Origin: Rhodocyclaceae bacterium
Lineage (GTDB): Bacteria; Pseudomonadota; Gammaproteobacteria; Burkholderiales; Rhodocyclaceae
Direction: 5' to 3'
DNA: 64,000 bases
Assembly: GCA_020445745.1 (NCBI GenBank)
Contig: JAGRGB010000089.1
Span: 20,419 to 84,418 of the forward strand
In this document: positions 32,659 through 42,455 of the stretch, piece by piece
Layout: every line of letters starts with the position of its first letter
How positions within the stretch are numbered: the stretch's first letter is position 1
The notes under the pieces: generated by a model
The model's input: only the letters and a program-made list of their open reading frames with translations
What the model was told of the DNA's origin: nothing
The model's database searches: none
Program-made: the position numbers and the translations under genes

Positions 32659-33330
32659 ATGGCCACCCCTGCCGTATCCTCGAATACCACTGCGGACGTT
32701 CTGGCGTCGCTGGCGCGTAGCGCCAAGGTCGCCAGCGCCCAGGACGAAGCCCAGAGCAAATTCCTGACCCTGCTGACGACGCAGTTGAAGAATCAGGATC
32801 CGCTCAACCCGCTCGACAACGCGCAGGTGACCTCGCAACTCGCGCAGATCAGTACCGTGGATGGCATCGAGCGCCTCAACCTGACGATGGGCAAGTTGCT
32901 CGACGGCCTCAACGGCAACGAAACGATGCAGGCCGCGGCGCTGGTCGGCCGCTCGGTGCTGGTGCCCGGCAATCATCTGTCGCTCGGCGACGACGGCGCC
33001 CGCGGTGGCCTGACGCTCGAACAGCCCGCCGACTCGGTCGTGGTCAGCATACGCGATGCCAACGGCCTGGAACTTTCGGCTCTCGATCTCGGGCCGCTCG
33101 ATGCGGGTACCCACAACTTCACTTGGGACGGCACCACCCACAACGGCACGCCGGCTGTGGCCGGCAACCACCTGATATCGGTCACGGCGAGTGTCGGCGG
33201 CGAACCGGTCAAGGCGACCGCACTCGAGCGTGGCACCGTGACCAGCGTCGTCCGGGGCAACGACGGCGTCAGCGCCGAAGTGGGATCCCTGGGCATGTTC
33301 GGCATGTCCGAGATTCGTCAGATTCTCTGA
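32659..33330 (+). CDS. flgD: Hook scaffold (hook cap) protein FlgD
   Basis: A 223-residue protein that caps the growing hook and is absent from the finished flagellum. The N-terminal conserved part (FLTLLTTQLKNQDPLNPLDN, then TSQLAQISTVDGIERL) is followed by a FlgD Ig-like/tudor region with NFTWDGTTHNGTPAVAGNH. Normal length and order between flgC and flgE. Confidence 0.94.
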   Translation: MATPAVSSNTTADVLASLARSAKVASAQDEAQSKFLTLLTTQLKNQDPLNPLDNAQVTSQLAQISTVDGIERLNLTMGKLLDGLNGNETMQAAALVGRSVLVPGNHLSLGDDGARGGLTLEQPADSVVVSIRDANGLELSALDLGPLDAGTHNFTWDGTTHNGTPAVAGNHLISVTASVGGEPVKATALERGTVTSVVRGNDGVSAEVGSLGMFGMSEIRQIL

Positions 33331-33344
33331 ACAGGAGCAGGAAA

Positions 33345-34598
33345 ATGGGATTCCAGACCGGCTTGAGCGGCCTCAACGCGGCATCGAAGTCGCTAGACGT
33401 GATCAGCAACAATGTCGCGAACTCCGGCAACGTCGGCTTCAAGTTCGCAAACACGCAATTCGCGGATGTCTATGCGGCGGCCTTGAACGGTGCGACCGCC
33501 GGTGTCCAGATCGGCATCGGCACGACCATCGGCGGCGTCAATCAGATATTCAGCCAGGGCAACATCTCGCCGACCAACAATCCGCTGGACGTCGCGATCA
33601 ATGGTGCTGGTTTCTTCCGGGTGGAGCAGAACGACGGGTCGGTCGCGTACACCCGCAACGGTCAGTTCGAGGTGGACAAGGACGGCTTCATCGTCGGCGG
33701 TCCCGGCTACAAGCTGACCGGCTACACCGCCAACGCGGCGGGTCTGATCCTTCCGGCCCAGCCGGAGCCGCTGCAGGTCGACACCGCCGACCTGCAGCCC
33801 AATGTGACCACCGAGGTGAGCCTGGGCATGAACCTCGATTCGCGCGCCGAGATATTCGACGCCGCCGCGGGGGATCCCGCGTTCGACGAACTGAACCCGA
33901 CCACCTACAGTTTTTCGACCTCGGTGTCGGTCTACGATACGCTCGGCAATGCTCACGTCATGACGCTCTATTTCCGCAAGATTCCGTCCGCGGGGCCGGG
34001 TGTCGGCGACTGGGAGATGTATACGCAGGTCGACGGCGGTGCCGCATCGGCGACCCCGATCAGCGTCCAGTTCGACAGTTCGGGGAGCCTGACCTCGGCC
34101 TCGCCGACCACGATCACGATCGATTTCGACAACGTCGCCTTCGGTGGCGCGCTCGACTTCGACATCGACCTGTTCATGGATTCGACCACCCAGTACGGCA
34201 GCGCCTTCGGTGTCAACAGCCAGGCGCAGGACGGTTACGCCTCGGGGCGCCTGTCGGGCGTGACGATCGACCGGGACGGCATCATCCTGGGCCGATACTC
34301 CAATGGCCAGTCGCGCAATCTCGGCCAGGTCGTGCTGGCCAACTTCCAGGCTCCCAACGGCTTGTTGTCGCTGGGGGGCAACCTGTGGTCGGAGGGCCCG
34401 GGTTCGGGTCAGCCGCTGGTCGGCGCGCCCGGCACCGGCAGCCTCGGCCTGCTGTCGGCGGGGGCGGTCGAGGAGTCGAACGTGGATCTGACCCAGGAGC
34501 TGGTGAACATGATCACCCAGCAACGGGCCTACCAGGCCAACGCCCAGTCGATCCGTACCCAGGACCAGATTCTCCAGACTCTGGTGAATCTGCGCTGA
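33345..34598 (+). CDS. flgE: Flagellar hook protein FlgE
   Basis: A 417-residue hook subunit. N-terminal GFQTGLSGLNAASKSLDVIS followed by NNVANSGNVGFK is the axial-protein signature, and the C-terminus has SNVDLTQELVNMITQQRAYQ. The middle domains (about 80-330) are variable. The ATG at 33345 is 14 bases after flgD with AGGAGCAGG upstream. A longer frame starting inside flgD is an overlap artefact. Confidence 0.95.
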   Translation: MGFQTGLSGLNAASKSLDVISNNVANSGNVGFKFANTQFADVYAAALNGATAGVQIGIGTTIGGVNQIFSQGNISPTNNPLDVAINGAGFFRVEQNDGSVAYTRNGQFEVDKDGFIVGGPGYKLTGYTANAAGLILPAQPEPLQVDTADLQPNVTTEVSLGMNLDSRAEIFDAAAGDPAFDELNPTTYSFSTSVSVYDTLGNAHVMTLYFRKIPSAGPGVGDWEMYTQVDGGAASATPISVQFDSSGSLTSASPTTITIDFDNVAFGGALDFDIDLFMDSTTQYGSAFGVNSQAQDGYASGRLSGVTIDRDGIILGRYSNGQSRNLGQVVLANFQAPNGLLSLGGNLWSEGPGSGQPLVGAPGTGSLGLLSAGAVEESNVDLTQELVNMITQQRAYQANAQSIRTQDQILQTLVNLR

Positions 34599-34626
34599 TC
34601 GTTGAACGAGTGAGCGGAGGAACGCC

Positions 34627-35370
34627 ATGGACCGCCTGATCTACACCGCGATGTCGGGTGCCAAGCACACGCTCGGGCAGCAAGCGGCGGTTTCCCACAA
34701 CCTGGCCAACGCCACGACCACCGGTTTCCGTGCCGAGATTCATCGCCTGCGGGCGGTCCAGGTCCTGAGCGACGCACGTCTGCCGACCCGTGCCTTCGTC
34801 GTCGACGCCTCCGCTTACAGCGACTTTTCCCAGGGGCCGCTGCAGGAGACCGGCCGCAGCCTCGATGCCGCGGTGCGCGGTCGTGGCTGGTTCGCGGTGC
34901 AGTTGCCGGACGGCGGCGAAGCCTACACGCGCAACGGCAACTTTCAGTTGTCCCCCAATGGTGTTCTCGAGACCGCGTCAGGTCTGCCGGTCATGGGCGA
35001 TGGCGGTCCGATCACGATTCCGCCGGACAACGAAATCCTGATCGGCGCCGACGGCTCGGTCTCGACGCTGCCGCGCAGCGGTGCCCAAAACATCGTCAAT
35101 GTGGTCGGTCAGCTGAAGCTGGTCGACCCGCCGGAGGGCGGACTGCTACGCGGCGAGGATGGTCTGTTCCGTCTGCGGGACGGGGGTGCCGCACCCGCCG
35201 ACGAGGCCGTCCGGGTCGTCGGCGGGCACCTCGAAGGCAGCAACGTCAACGTCGTCGATCAGATGGTCAACATGATCTCGCTGGCCCGCCAGTTCGAAAT
35301 GCAGACGCGCATGCTCACCACCGCCGAGCAGGACGACCGCACCGCGACGCGTCTGCTGGCCAGCAGTTGA
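34627..35370 (+). CDS. flgF: Flagellar rod protein FlgF
   Basis: A 247-residue proximal rod protein with MDRLIYTAMSGAKHTLGQQA, SHNLANATTTGFRAE and the C-terminal GSNVNVVDQMVNMISLARQFEMQT. Standard FlgF length. A 134-base gap, unusually large for this operon, separates it from flgG. Confidence 0.94.
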   Translation: MDRLIYTAMSGAKHTLGQQAAVSHNLANATTTGFRAEIHRLRAVQVLSDARLPTRAFVVDASAYSDFSQGPLQETGRSLDAAVRGRGWFAVQLPDGGEAYTRNGNFQLSPNGVLETASGLPVMGDGGPITIPPDNEILIGADGSVSTLPRSGAQNIVNVVGQLKLVDPPEGGLLRGEDGLFRLRDGGAAPADEAVRVVGGHLEGSNVNVVDQMVNMISLARQFEMQTRMLTTAEQDDRTATRLLASS

Positions 35371-35504
35371 GGACGCTGAGAAACCCGGCAAAGCGGGCCC
35401 TGTTCGGCCGATTGGTCGAGCGTTGACGGCCCTAACATGAATTTGTCGCTCTGCGGCCGCCGACAGGGGCGCCGGGCGACGACGACGACCATCAGGAGCA
35501 CGAC

Positions 35505-36287
35505 ATGATCCGCTCGCTCTGGATTGCCCGCACCGGTCTGGATTCGCAGCAGATGCATCTGGACATCATCTCGAACAACCTGGCCAACGTGTCCACGGCG
35601 GGTTTCAAGCGATCGCGACCGGTCTTCGAGGACCTGGTCTACCAGAACCTGCGCCAGGCAGGTGCGCAGAGCACCCAGCAGACCCAGATCGCGACCGGTC
35701 TCCAGATCGGTACCGGTGTGCGGCCGGTGGCGACCGAGCGGATTCACACCCAGGGCAACCTCGCCCAGACCGGCAACGACTTCGATGTTGCGATCAGCGG
35801 CAAGGGGTTCTTCCAGATCACGCTGCCCGACGGCACCACGGCCTACACCCGGGACGGATCCTTCCAGCGCGACAACACCGGCCAGCTGGTCACCGCCGCG
35901 GGTTATCCGCTGGCCGATGCGATCATCATTCCGGAAGACGCCCAGAGCGTGACGATCGGACGCGACGGCACGGTCAGCGTCACGTTGCTCGGGCAGGCGG
36001 CGCCGACCCAGGTCGGCACGATTCAGCTCGCCACCTTCATCAATCCCACCGGCCTCCAGGCGGTCGGCGAGAACCTGTTCCTCGAAACCGCGTCCAGCGG
36101 TACCCCGACGCCGAACACGCCGGGGCTGAACGGCGCCGGCGTGCTGAACCAGTCCTTCATCGAGACTGCCAACGTCAACGTCGCGGAGGAACTGGTCAAT
36201 CTGATCCAGACCCAGCGCGCCTACGAGCTCAACTCGCGGGCGATTCAGACCTCGGATCAGATGCTCGGGCGGCTGAGCCAGCTGTGA
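35505..36287 (+). CDS. flgG: Flagellar distal rod protein FlgG
   Basis: A 260-residue distal rod subunit, the canonical size. [20 protein letters not shown] and [17 protein letters not shown] are FlgG-specific, and the end reads [26 protein letters not shown] precedes the ATG by seven bases. The stop overlaps the flgH start (GTGA). The upstream gap holds a weak sigma-28-like pattern (CAAA, 14 bases, GCCGATTG at 35389-35414), which I do not trust. Confidence 0.96.
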   Translation: MIRSLWIARTGLDSQQMHLDIISNNLANVSTAGFKRSRPVFEDLVYQNLRQAGAQSTQQTQIATGLQIGTGVRPVATERIHTQGNLAQTGNDFDVAISGKGFFQITLPDGTTAYTRDGSFQRDNTGQLVTAAGYPLADAIIIPEDAQSVTIGRDGTVSVTLLGQAAPTQVGTIQLATFINPTGLQAVGENLFLETASSGTPTPNTPGLNGAGVLNQSFIETANVNVAEELVNLIQTQRAYELNSRAIQTSDQMLGRLSQL

Positions 36288-36958
36288 GCGCCATGGGCAG
36301 GATCTTGTTGTTGTCGTGCTCGGTGCTGGCGGCGTGCTCGACGCTCGAACCGACCGCGAGCACCGCCGTGCACCAGCCGATGTCGGCGCGACCGGCGCCT
36401 CGCGCCGAGAACGCGCCGGCCAATGGCGCGATCTTCCATGTCGCCCAGGTGCGGCCATTGTTCGAAGATCGGCGTGCGCGTCTGCTCGGCGATACATTGA
36501 CGATCAACCTGGTGGAGAGCAACACCGCGCAGAAGGCCTCCAACGCCAGTGCCAGTCGGGAATCGAGCGTCAGCGGCGGCATCACCTCGGCGGCCAAGGT
36601 GCCACTCGCCGGCCTCGCCGGGCTCGGCGTCGAGGCCGGTACCACGAGCGACTTCACCGGCCAGGGCTCGGCGGGTGCCAACAACCGCTTCAACGGCACG
36701 ATCACCGTCACCGTCGTCGACGTCTATCCCAACGGCAACCTTCTGGTCTCCGGCGAAAAGCAGATAGCGATCAACCAGGGCAACGAGTTCATCCGCTTCT
36801 CCGGCGTCGTCAACCCCAGCTACATCACCGGCTCGAACACCGTGCAGTCCACCCAGGTGGCGGACGCGCGCATCGAGTACAAATCCAGCGGCTACATCAG
36901 CGAGAGCCAGGCGATGGGCTGGCTTCAGCGCTTCTTCGTGGCCCTGTTGCCGTTCTAG
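36284..36958 (+). CDS. flgH: Flagellar L-ring lipoprotein FlgH
   Basis: A 224-residue outer-membrane lipoprotein with lipobox SVLAAC (Cys18) and FlgH landmarks [36 protein letters not shown] and [20 protein letters not shown]. It forms the ring bushing in the outer membrane. GTG at 36284 overlaps the flgG stop by four bases; ATG at 36293 is an alternative start that leaves the signal peptide intact. Confidence 0.95.
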   Translation: MSAMGRILLLSCSVLAACSTLEPTASTAVHQPMSARPAPRAENAPANGAIFHVAQVRPLFEDRRARLLGDTLTINLVESNTAQKASNASASRESSVSGGITSAAKVPLAGLAGLGVEAGTTSDFTGQGSAGANNRFNGTITVTVVDVYPNGNLLVSGEKQIAINQGNEFIRFSGVVNPSYITGSNTVQSTQVADARIEYKSSGYISESQAMGWLQRFFVALLPF

Positions 36959-36967
36959 GAGCCGCTC

Positions 36968-38098
36968 ATGAAAGCCTCCCGCGATATTGCAGAACGGCTC
37001 CGGGCGCTGCTCGTCGCGGCGCTCGTCAGCCTGCCGATGTTGGCCGGGCCGGCGGCCGCCGAGCGCCTCAAGGATCTCGCTTCGGTGGCCGGCGTTCGCG
37101 ACAACCAGCTGATCGGCTACGGTCTGGTGGTCGGCCTCGACGGCAGCGGCGACCAGACGACGCAGACGCCATTCACGGTGCAGAGCGTGATCAACATGTT
37201 GGGCAATCTGGGTGTGCAGCTGCCGCCGGGTACCAATCTGCAGTTAAAGAACGTCGCCGCGGTGATGGTCACCGCGGATCTGCCGGCCTTTGCCCGCCCC
37301 GGCCAACAGATCGACATCACGGTGTCGTCGATCGGCAATGCCAAGAGCCTGCGTGGCGGCACCCTGCTGCTGACCCCGCTCAAGGGCGCGGATGGCCAGA
37401 TCTATGGGCTCGCGCAGGGCAACGTCGTGGTCGGCGGAGCCGGCGCTGCAGCCGGCGGCGCGTCGGCGGTGATCAACCATTTGTCGGCGGGTCGGATCCC
37501 CGGCGGCGCGACGGTCGAACGGGCCGTCGCGACTGCGCTTGGGCAGGGCGAGTTCGTGCACCTCGAGCTCAACGAGACCGATTTCGGCACTGCCCGCAAG
37601 GTCGTCGACGCGGTCAATGCCGCCACCGCACCGGGTACCGCGGATGCGCTCGATGCGCGCACGATCCGGGTCCGCGCGCCCCTCGACTCGACCGCCCGGG
37701 TCGCCTTCATCGGCATGCTCGAGAGCCTGCCGGTGGCCCCGGAACAGCAGTCCGCCAAGGTCGTGGTCAATTCGCGCACCGGTTCGGTGGTGATGAACCA
37801 GGCGGTCACGCTGCAGCGTTGCGCGGTCGCCCACGGCAACCTGTCGGTGACGGTGGGGACCGAGACGGAGGTCAACCAACCGCCTCCCCTGTCGGGCGGG
37901 CGGACGGTGGTCACCCAAGACACCCGCGTGTCCGTCGAACAGAGCCCGGGTAGTCTGATCAACGTGCCCGCCGGCGCCAATCTCGCCGAGGTCGTCAAGG
38001 CACTCAATGCCGTCGGCGCGAATCCGCTCGACCTCGTCAGCATTCTGCAGGCGATGAAGGCGGTCGGGGCGTTGCGGGCGGAACTGGAGGTGATCTGA
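36968..38098 (+). CDS. flgI: Flagellar P-ring protein FlgI
   Basis: A 376-residue periplasmic protein with a signal peptide (about 1-31, ending GPAAA) and highly conserved FlgI sequence (RDNQLIGYGLVVGLDGSGD, QTPFTVQSVINMLGNLG, PGQQIDITVSSIGNAKSLRG). It assembles the peptidoglycan-level ring with help from FlgA. Normal length; three bases separate it from flgJ. Confidence 0.97.
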   Translation: MKASRDIAERLRALLVAALVSLPMLAGPAAAERLKDLASVAGVRDNQLIGYGLVVGLDGSGDQTTQTPFTVQSVINMLGNLGVQLPPGTNLQLKNVAAVMVTADLPAFARPGQQIDITVSSIGNAKSLRGGTLLLTPLKGADGQIYGLAQGNVVVGGAGAAAGGASAVINHLSAGRIPGGATVERAVATALGQGEFVHLELNETDFGTARKVVDAVNAATAPGTADALDARTIRVRAPLDSTARVAFIGMLESLPVAPEQQSAKVVVNSRTGSVVMNQAVTLQRCAVAHGNLSVTVGTETEVNQPPPLSGGRTVVTQDTRVSVEQSPGSLINVPAGANLAEVVKALNAVGANPLDLVSILQAMKAVGALRAELEVI

Positions 38099-38101
38099 GC
38101 C

Positions 38102-39043
38102 ATGAATGCCGCCGACGCGATCAACGCGATCGATCCGCGAAGCTTCAACGAACTGAAGCGTCTCGGGCGCCAGGGCAATTCGTCGGAAGCGATCCGTGCG
38201 GCGGCGCGCCAGTTCGAAGCCCTGTTCCTGCAGATGGTGCTGAAGGCGATGCGCGACGCGACGCCGAAGGACGGCCTCCTCGAGAGCGACCAGTCCCGTC
38301 TGTACCAGTCCCTGCTCGACCAGCAGCTCGCCATGCAGCTCGCCAATGGTGGTGGCACCGGCTTCGGCGACGTGATCGCCCGCCAGCTCGGTGCCGAGCC
38401 TCTCGCTCGAAGCCGGCCGGCGGCGGCGAGCATGCTCGGATTCGATCAGGTGGCAAGCATCGCCGCAAGGCAGGCGGCAAAAGATGCCGCGGCGGCAGGG
38501 TTTGACGGTGGCGAATTGCCGGCCGACGACGTTCTTGCCGTGACCGGGGCCTCGAGTGCACCGGTGCCGGACGGCGCCCGTGCCTTCGTCGACCAGGTGT
38601 GGCCCCACGCCATGGCAGCGAGCCGCGCTACAGGCATTCCGGCGCATTTCATGGTGGCCCAGGCTGCCCTGGAGACCGGGTGGGGGCGTCACGAGCTGAA
38701 GACGGCGGACGGATCCCGGTCGTTCAATCCGTTCAACATCAAGGCCGGAAGCGGCTGGCGTGGCGCAACGGTGACGCTGGATGCGGTGGAGTTCAGCGAC
38801 GGCAAGGCCTACCGGGAGCCTTCGCGCTTCCGCGTCTATGCCAACTATGGCGAGGCCTTCGACGACTATGCCCGTCTGTTGAGCGGCAATCCGCGCTACG
38901 CCGCCGTGCTCGACCAGCGCGATGCGGTGGCATTCGCGCGCGAGTTGCAGCAGGCTGGCTATGCCACGGATCCGATGTATGCGGACAAGCTGGCGCGGAT
39001 CATCGCCGGCAACACGCTGCGCGCGGCACTCCACGGCGACTGA
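38102..39043 (+). CDS. flgJ: Bifunctional rod cap / peptidoglycan hydrolase FlgJ
   Basis: A 313-residue protein with both domains of the beta/gamma-proteobacterial FlgJ. The N-terminal rod scaffold (AARQFEALFLQMVLKAMRDA, YQSLLDQQLAMQLA) covers about 35-100. The C-terminal glucosaminidase domain covers about 160-310 and holds FMVAQAALETGWGRHE with the catalytic Glu. It digests peptidoglycan so that the rod can pass. It closes the flgB operon; a separate sigma-54 element follows before flgK. Confidence 0.95.
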   Translation: MNAADAINAIDPRSFNELKRLGRQGNSSEAIRAAARQFEALFLQMVLKAMRDATPKDGLLESDQSRLYQSLLDQQLAMQLANGGGTGFGDVIARQLGAEPLARSRPAAASMLGFDQVASIAARQAAKDAAAAGFDGGELPADDVLAVTGASSAPVPDGARAFVDQVWPHAMAASRATGIPAHFMVAQAALETGWGRHELKTADGSRSFNPFNIKAGSGWRGATVTLDAVEFSDGKAYREPSRFRVYANYGEAFDDYARLLSGNPRYAAVLDQRDAVAFARELQQAGYATDPMYADKLARIIAGNTLRAALHGD

Positions 39044-39064
39044 TTTCACGCCTTGCCGGCAGGC

Positions 39065-39080
39065 TGGCAAAGGTTTTGCA
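39065..39080 (+). promoter_or_regulatory. Sigma-54 promoter of flgKL
   Basis: TGGCAAAGGTTTTGCA has an intact -24 TGGCA, an intact -12 TTGCA and exact 12-base spacing. Predicted start about 39091, leaving a 28-base leader with GGGAAG before the flgK ATG. Confidence 0.82.
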
Positions 39081-39118
39081 TCAGCAGGTCGTAACAACAC
39101 CTGTCGCTAGGGAAGACC

Positions 39119-41131
39119 ATGGCCAGTCTGCTCAACATCGGAATCACCGGACTCAATGCCGCCCAGGCCGGGCTGGTGACGACCGGCCACAACATCTCGA
39201 ATGCCGGCACTGACGGCTACAGTCGCCAGAGCATCGTCCAGAGCACCCAGGATCCGGTATTCTCCGGCGCCGGATTCTTCGGCACCGGCACTCGCGTCGA
39301 TACCGTCAAGCGCGCCTACAGCCAATTTCTCGAGAACCAGGTGCTGGGGGCCGACACGCGCCGGGCGGAACTGGAGACCTACGCCGCCCAGATCGGCGAA
39401 CTGGACAACCTGCTGGCCGATCCGGCGGTGAGCCTGTCCGGCGCGCTCGAGGAATTCTTCAAGGGCGTCCAGGATGTCGCGGCCAATCCGTCGAACATTC
39501 CGGCCCGACAATCGCTGCTGTCTTCGGCGGAGGCGATGCTCTCCAGATTCCAGGCGATCAACGGGCGCATCGACCAGGTTCGCGAGAGCAACGAGGACGT
39601 GATCGCCGGCTCGGTCGAGCAGATCAACGCGCTGGCCGAGGAGATCGCCGCCCTCAACGCACACATCACTGCGGTCCAGGTCGGCGGTCCGAGCCTGCCC
39701 GCCAACGACCTCCTCGACCAGCGCAACGATCTTCTGCGCCAGCTCAACCGCTTCGTGCGGGTCAGCACCGTCGAGGAGTCCAATGGTTCGGTTTCGGTAT
39801 TCGTCGGTTCCGGGCAGGCGCTGGTGATCGGCGGCGAGGCCGAGACCTTCGCGGCGTTTGCGTCACCGGACGATCCGGAGCGGCTGGCGATCGGAATGAC
39901 GACACCGGCCGGTGGCCGAATCGTGTTCCCGGAAGGGCTGCTGGGGGGCGGCCAACTCGGCGGTGCGCTGGCGTTTCGCCGGGAGGCGCTCGATCCGGCC
40001 CAGAACCAGCTCGGGCTGATCGCCGCCGGCCTCGGCATCGCATTCAACGAACAGCACCGTCTCGGCATGGATCTCGACGGTGCCTTCGGTGGCGACTTCT
40101 TCGCCAACCTGGCTCCCACCGTCAAGGGCATCGACGGTGCCACCAGCGACGTGACCGTCGCCTTCGATCCGGCAGGCGCCGAGAATCTGACCGCCGACGA
40201 ATACCTGCTGACCGTCGATTCGGCGTCGGTCGCTGGCTACGTCCTTACCCGCCGTTCCGACGGCCAGACCGTCAATGCCGCCGACGTCGGCCTCAGCGTC
40301 ACCCTCGGGCCGCCGCTGTCGCTGACCGATGGCGACGAGTTCCTGTTGCAGCCGACCCGCAACGTCGCCCGGGACATGGCGCTGGCGATCCGCGATACGC
40401 GCCTGGTCGCCGCCGCGGATCCGGTGGTCGGCAACGCCACGCTTGCCAATGCCGGCACCGCGGCGATGAGTGAGGTCCGGACCGCGCGCATCGGCAACAT
40501 GGATGGTGCACCGGCAGACAACAAGCCGGACTTCAGCACGATCACGTTGAGCTTCGACGCGGCGACGAACGTGCTGGCGCCGACCGGGGCCGGGCTGACC
40601 TTTGCGCCGGCCAGTCTGGCCTTCGATCCCGCCGTCGATTCGGCGGGCAAGGGCTTCACGCTGACGGTCAACAGCGGTGGCTCGTCGTTCGACGTCGAAT
40701 TCCGCATCGGCGGCGTGCCCGCCGACGGCGACACCTTCACGCTGGCGGCGAACCAGGGCGGTGGCGACATCGGCGTCTCCGACAGCCGCAACATGGTTGC
40801 CCTCGGTGCGCTGCAGTTCAACAAGGCGATGCTGGTACGGCGCGATGCCGCCGGCGCCCCGGTGCCTGGTACCGCCACCGCCACCTTCCAGTCCATCTAT
40901 TCGCAGCTGGTCAGCGAGGTCGGCAGCAAGGCGCGCGAGGTCCAGGTCGGCGAGCAGGCCCAGCAGAAGCTGCTGGATCAGGCGAATGCCTCGCGGGAGG
41001 CGCTGTCGGGCGTCAATCTGGACGAGGAGGCGGCAAATCTGGTGCGCTTTCAGCAGGCCTACCAGGCGTCGGCGCGGGTGATGCAGATCGCCGGACGATT
41101 GTTCGACGAGATCCTGTCGATCGCGCAGTAA
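39119..41131 (+). CDS. flgK: Hook-associated protein 1 (FlgK)
   Basis: A 670-residue junction protein between hook and filament. The N-terminus MASLLNIGITGLNAAQAGL with ISNAGTDGYSRQ and the C-terminus GVNLDEEAANLVRFQQAYQA are FlgK signatures. The central part (about 340-560) is an enlarged beta domain, making it longer than the 547-residue E. coli protein. It is exported with FlgN as chaperone and transcribed with flgL from its own sigma-54 promoter. Confidence 0.95.
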   Translation: MASLLNIGITGLNAAQAGLVTTGHNISNAGTDGYSRQSIVQSTQDPVFSGAGFFGTGTRVDTVKRAYSQFLENQVLGADTRRAELETYAAQIGELDNLLADPAVSLSGALEEFFKGVQDVAANPSNIPARQSLLSSAEAMLSRFQAINGRIDQVRESNEDVIAGSVEQINALAEEIAALNAHITAVQVGGPSLPANDLLDQRNDLLRQLNRFVRVSTVEESNGSVSVFVGSGQALVIGGEAETFAAFASPDDPERLAIGMTTPAGGRIVFPEGLLGGGQLGGALAFRREALDPAQNQLGLIAAGLGIAFNEQHRLGMDLDGAFGGDFFANLAPTVKGIDGATSDVTVAFDPAGAENLTADEYLLTVDSASVAGYVLTRRSDGQTVNAADVGLSVTLGPPLSLTDGDEFLLQPTRNVARDMALAIRDTRLVAAADPVVGNATLANAGTAAMSEVRTARIGNMDGAPADNKPDFSTITLSFDAATNVLAPTGAGLTFAPASLAFDPAVDSAGKGFTLTVNSGGSSFDVEFRIGGVPADGDTFTLAANQGGGDIGVSDSRNMVALGALQFNKAMLVRRDAAGAPVPGTATATFQSIYSQLVSEVGSKAREVQVGEQAQQKLLDQANASREALSGVNLDEEAANLVRFQQAYQASARVMQIAGRLFDEILSIAQ

Positions 41132-41149
41132 GTGCAGGAGTAGCAGACC

Positions 41150-42058
41150 ATGAGAGTGAGCACCGCCCTGATCCACGACACCGCGGTCGGCAGCATCCAG
41201 GATCAACAGAGCAAGTTGCTGACCTTGCAGCAGCAGGTTGCCACCGGACGCCGGGCCGTGAAGCCGTCGGACGATCCGATCGCCACCGCCCGTGCCCTCG
41301 AGGTGTCACAGTCGAAAAGCGTCAACAATCAGTTCCAGCTCAACCAGGGCTACGCGAAGGAGGCACTGGGCCTGGTCGAAAACAAGCTCGACGGGGTCAA
41401 GGATGTCCTCGGCTACATCCGGGATCAGGTCGTCGCCGCCGGCAACGGTACCTATAGCCAATCCGAGCGCGATGCCGTGGCGATCGATCTGCGTGCCCGT
41501 TTCGATTCTCTGCTGGCGCTGGCCAACAGCCAAGATGGCAAGGGCGAGTTCGTGTTCTCGGGATTCAAGGGGGACACCCAGCCATTCACCGGCGGCCTGG
41601 CCGGTGTGACCTACCAGGGGGACCAGGGCGAACGGACGATGCAGGTGTCCACCTCGCGCGTGCTGCCGGTGTCCAACAGCGGCGACGAGGTGTTCATGAG
41701 GGTGCCCGGCTCCGTCGAGAACCTGTTCGGCGTGATCTCGAACTTCATCGGCGACCTGGAGAACCCGGCGGCTTCGATGCCGGCGGCGGTCAGCACGGCG
41801 CTGACGGATCTCGACGCTTCTTTCGACAACATCCTGCGGGTGCAGGCCTCGATCGGCTCGCGCTTCAACGAGGTCGAGGCGCTGGAGAACGTCGCCGGCG
41901 ATCTCGACGTCCAGTACGCCCAGGCGATCTCCCGGCTGCAGGACGTGGACTACGCCGAGGCGATCAGCGACCTGACCCTGGAGCAGACCTTCCTCCAGGC
42001 GGCCCAGCAGTCCTTCCTGCGGGTGGCCAATCTGTCGCTGTTCAATTTCCTGAACTGA
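41150..42058 (+). CDS. flgL: Hook-associated protein 3 (FlgL)
   Basis: A 302-residue flagellin-like junction protein. MRVSTALIHDTAVGSIQDQQ, QQQVATGRRAVKPSDDPIA and the C-terminal DYAEAISDLTLEQTFLQAAQ are as in FlgL. It lies 18 bases after flgK, with GGAG upstream of the ATG. The stop overlaps the start of a small secreted-protein gene (TGATG). Confidence 0.95.
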   Translation: MRVSTALIHDTAVGSIQDQQSKLLTLQQQVATGRRAVKPSDDPIATARALEVSQSKSVNNQFQLNQGYAKEALGLVENKLDGVKDVLGYIRDQVVAAGNGTYSQSERDAVAIDLRARFDSLLALANSQDGKGEFVFSGFKGDTQPFTGGLAGVTYQGDQGERTMQVSTSRVLPVSNSGDEVFMRVPGSVENLFGVISNFIGDLENPAASMPAAVSTALTDLDASFDNILRVQASIGSRFNEVEALENVAGDLDVQYAQAISRLQDVDYAEAISDLTLEQTFLQAAQQSFLRVANLSLFNFLN

Positions 42059-42438
42059 TGAAGCACTGGGTTGCGTTGTTGGCGCTTCTGTCGCAGGTCG
42101 CGTGCGCCGCCGACTCTGCCGCCGGCGCGCCGCAGGAAGTGGCCGGTCGCACGTCCCAGGAGCTTGCCGATAGCGGCTCATGGCACATCGAGCACGAGTA
42201 TCTCGGTGGCGACCGCCATCGCCTGCATCTGCAATTGAACCGGCTGCATACCGGCGATGACGGCAACGCGCGTGTGCTGGTCCGGCGCTGGGCCGAAAAC
42301 CGGCTCAGGGCTCAGGGCGACGCCGGCTACGAAATGCTCCGCTACGAGGAAGGCGTGCGCTCCGGCTGGTTCGTCGGTCGGCGCTACGCCGAGGCCGAGC
42401 TGAGGTTCTATCGGTCGGCTGCTTTCGGCAGCTTCTGA
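42058..42438 (+). CDS. Small secreted protein of unknown function, coupled to flgL
   Basis: A 126-residue protein with a clear signal peptide (MKHWVALLALLSQVACA, cleavage after CA|A) and no recognised domain. The mature part is Arg/Glu/Tyr-rich (RVLVRRWAENRLRAQGDAGYEMLRY). The ATG overlaps the flgL stop by one base, so it is co-translated with the hook-junction genes. It may be a periplasmic flagellar accessory factor, but that is inference. The convergent fliR gene ends 17 bases downstream, with the palindrome GCGCCGCGGCGC between them. Confidence 0.7.
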   Translation: MKHWVALLALLSQVACAADSAAGAPQEVAGRTSQELADSGSWHIEHEYLGGDRHRLHLQLNRLHTGDDGNARVLVRRWAENRLRAQGDAGYEMLRYEEGVRSGWFVGRRYAEAELRFYRSAAFGSF

Positions 42439-42455
42439 ATCAAGCGCCGCGGCGC

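Noticed and set aside
35389-35414. Sigma-28-like element before flgG (CAAA, 14 bases, GCCGATTG)
   Set aside because: The -10 end and the -35 first base deviate, the spacer is short, and a sigma-28 promoter in front of a rod gene would be out of order.
37244-39100. Long antisense open frame over flgI and flgJ
   Set aside because: Shadow frame produced by GC-rich third positions; the plus strand carries clear flgI and flgJ proteins.
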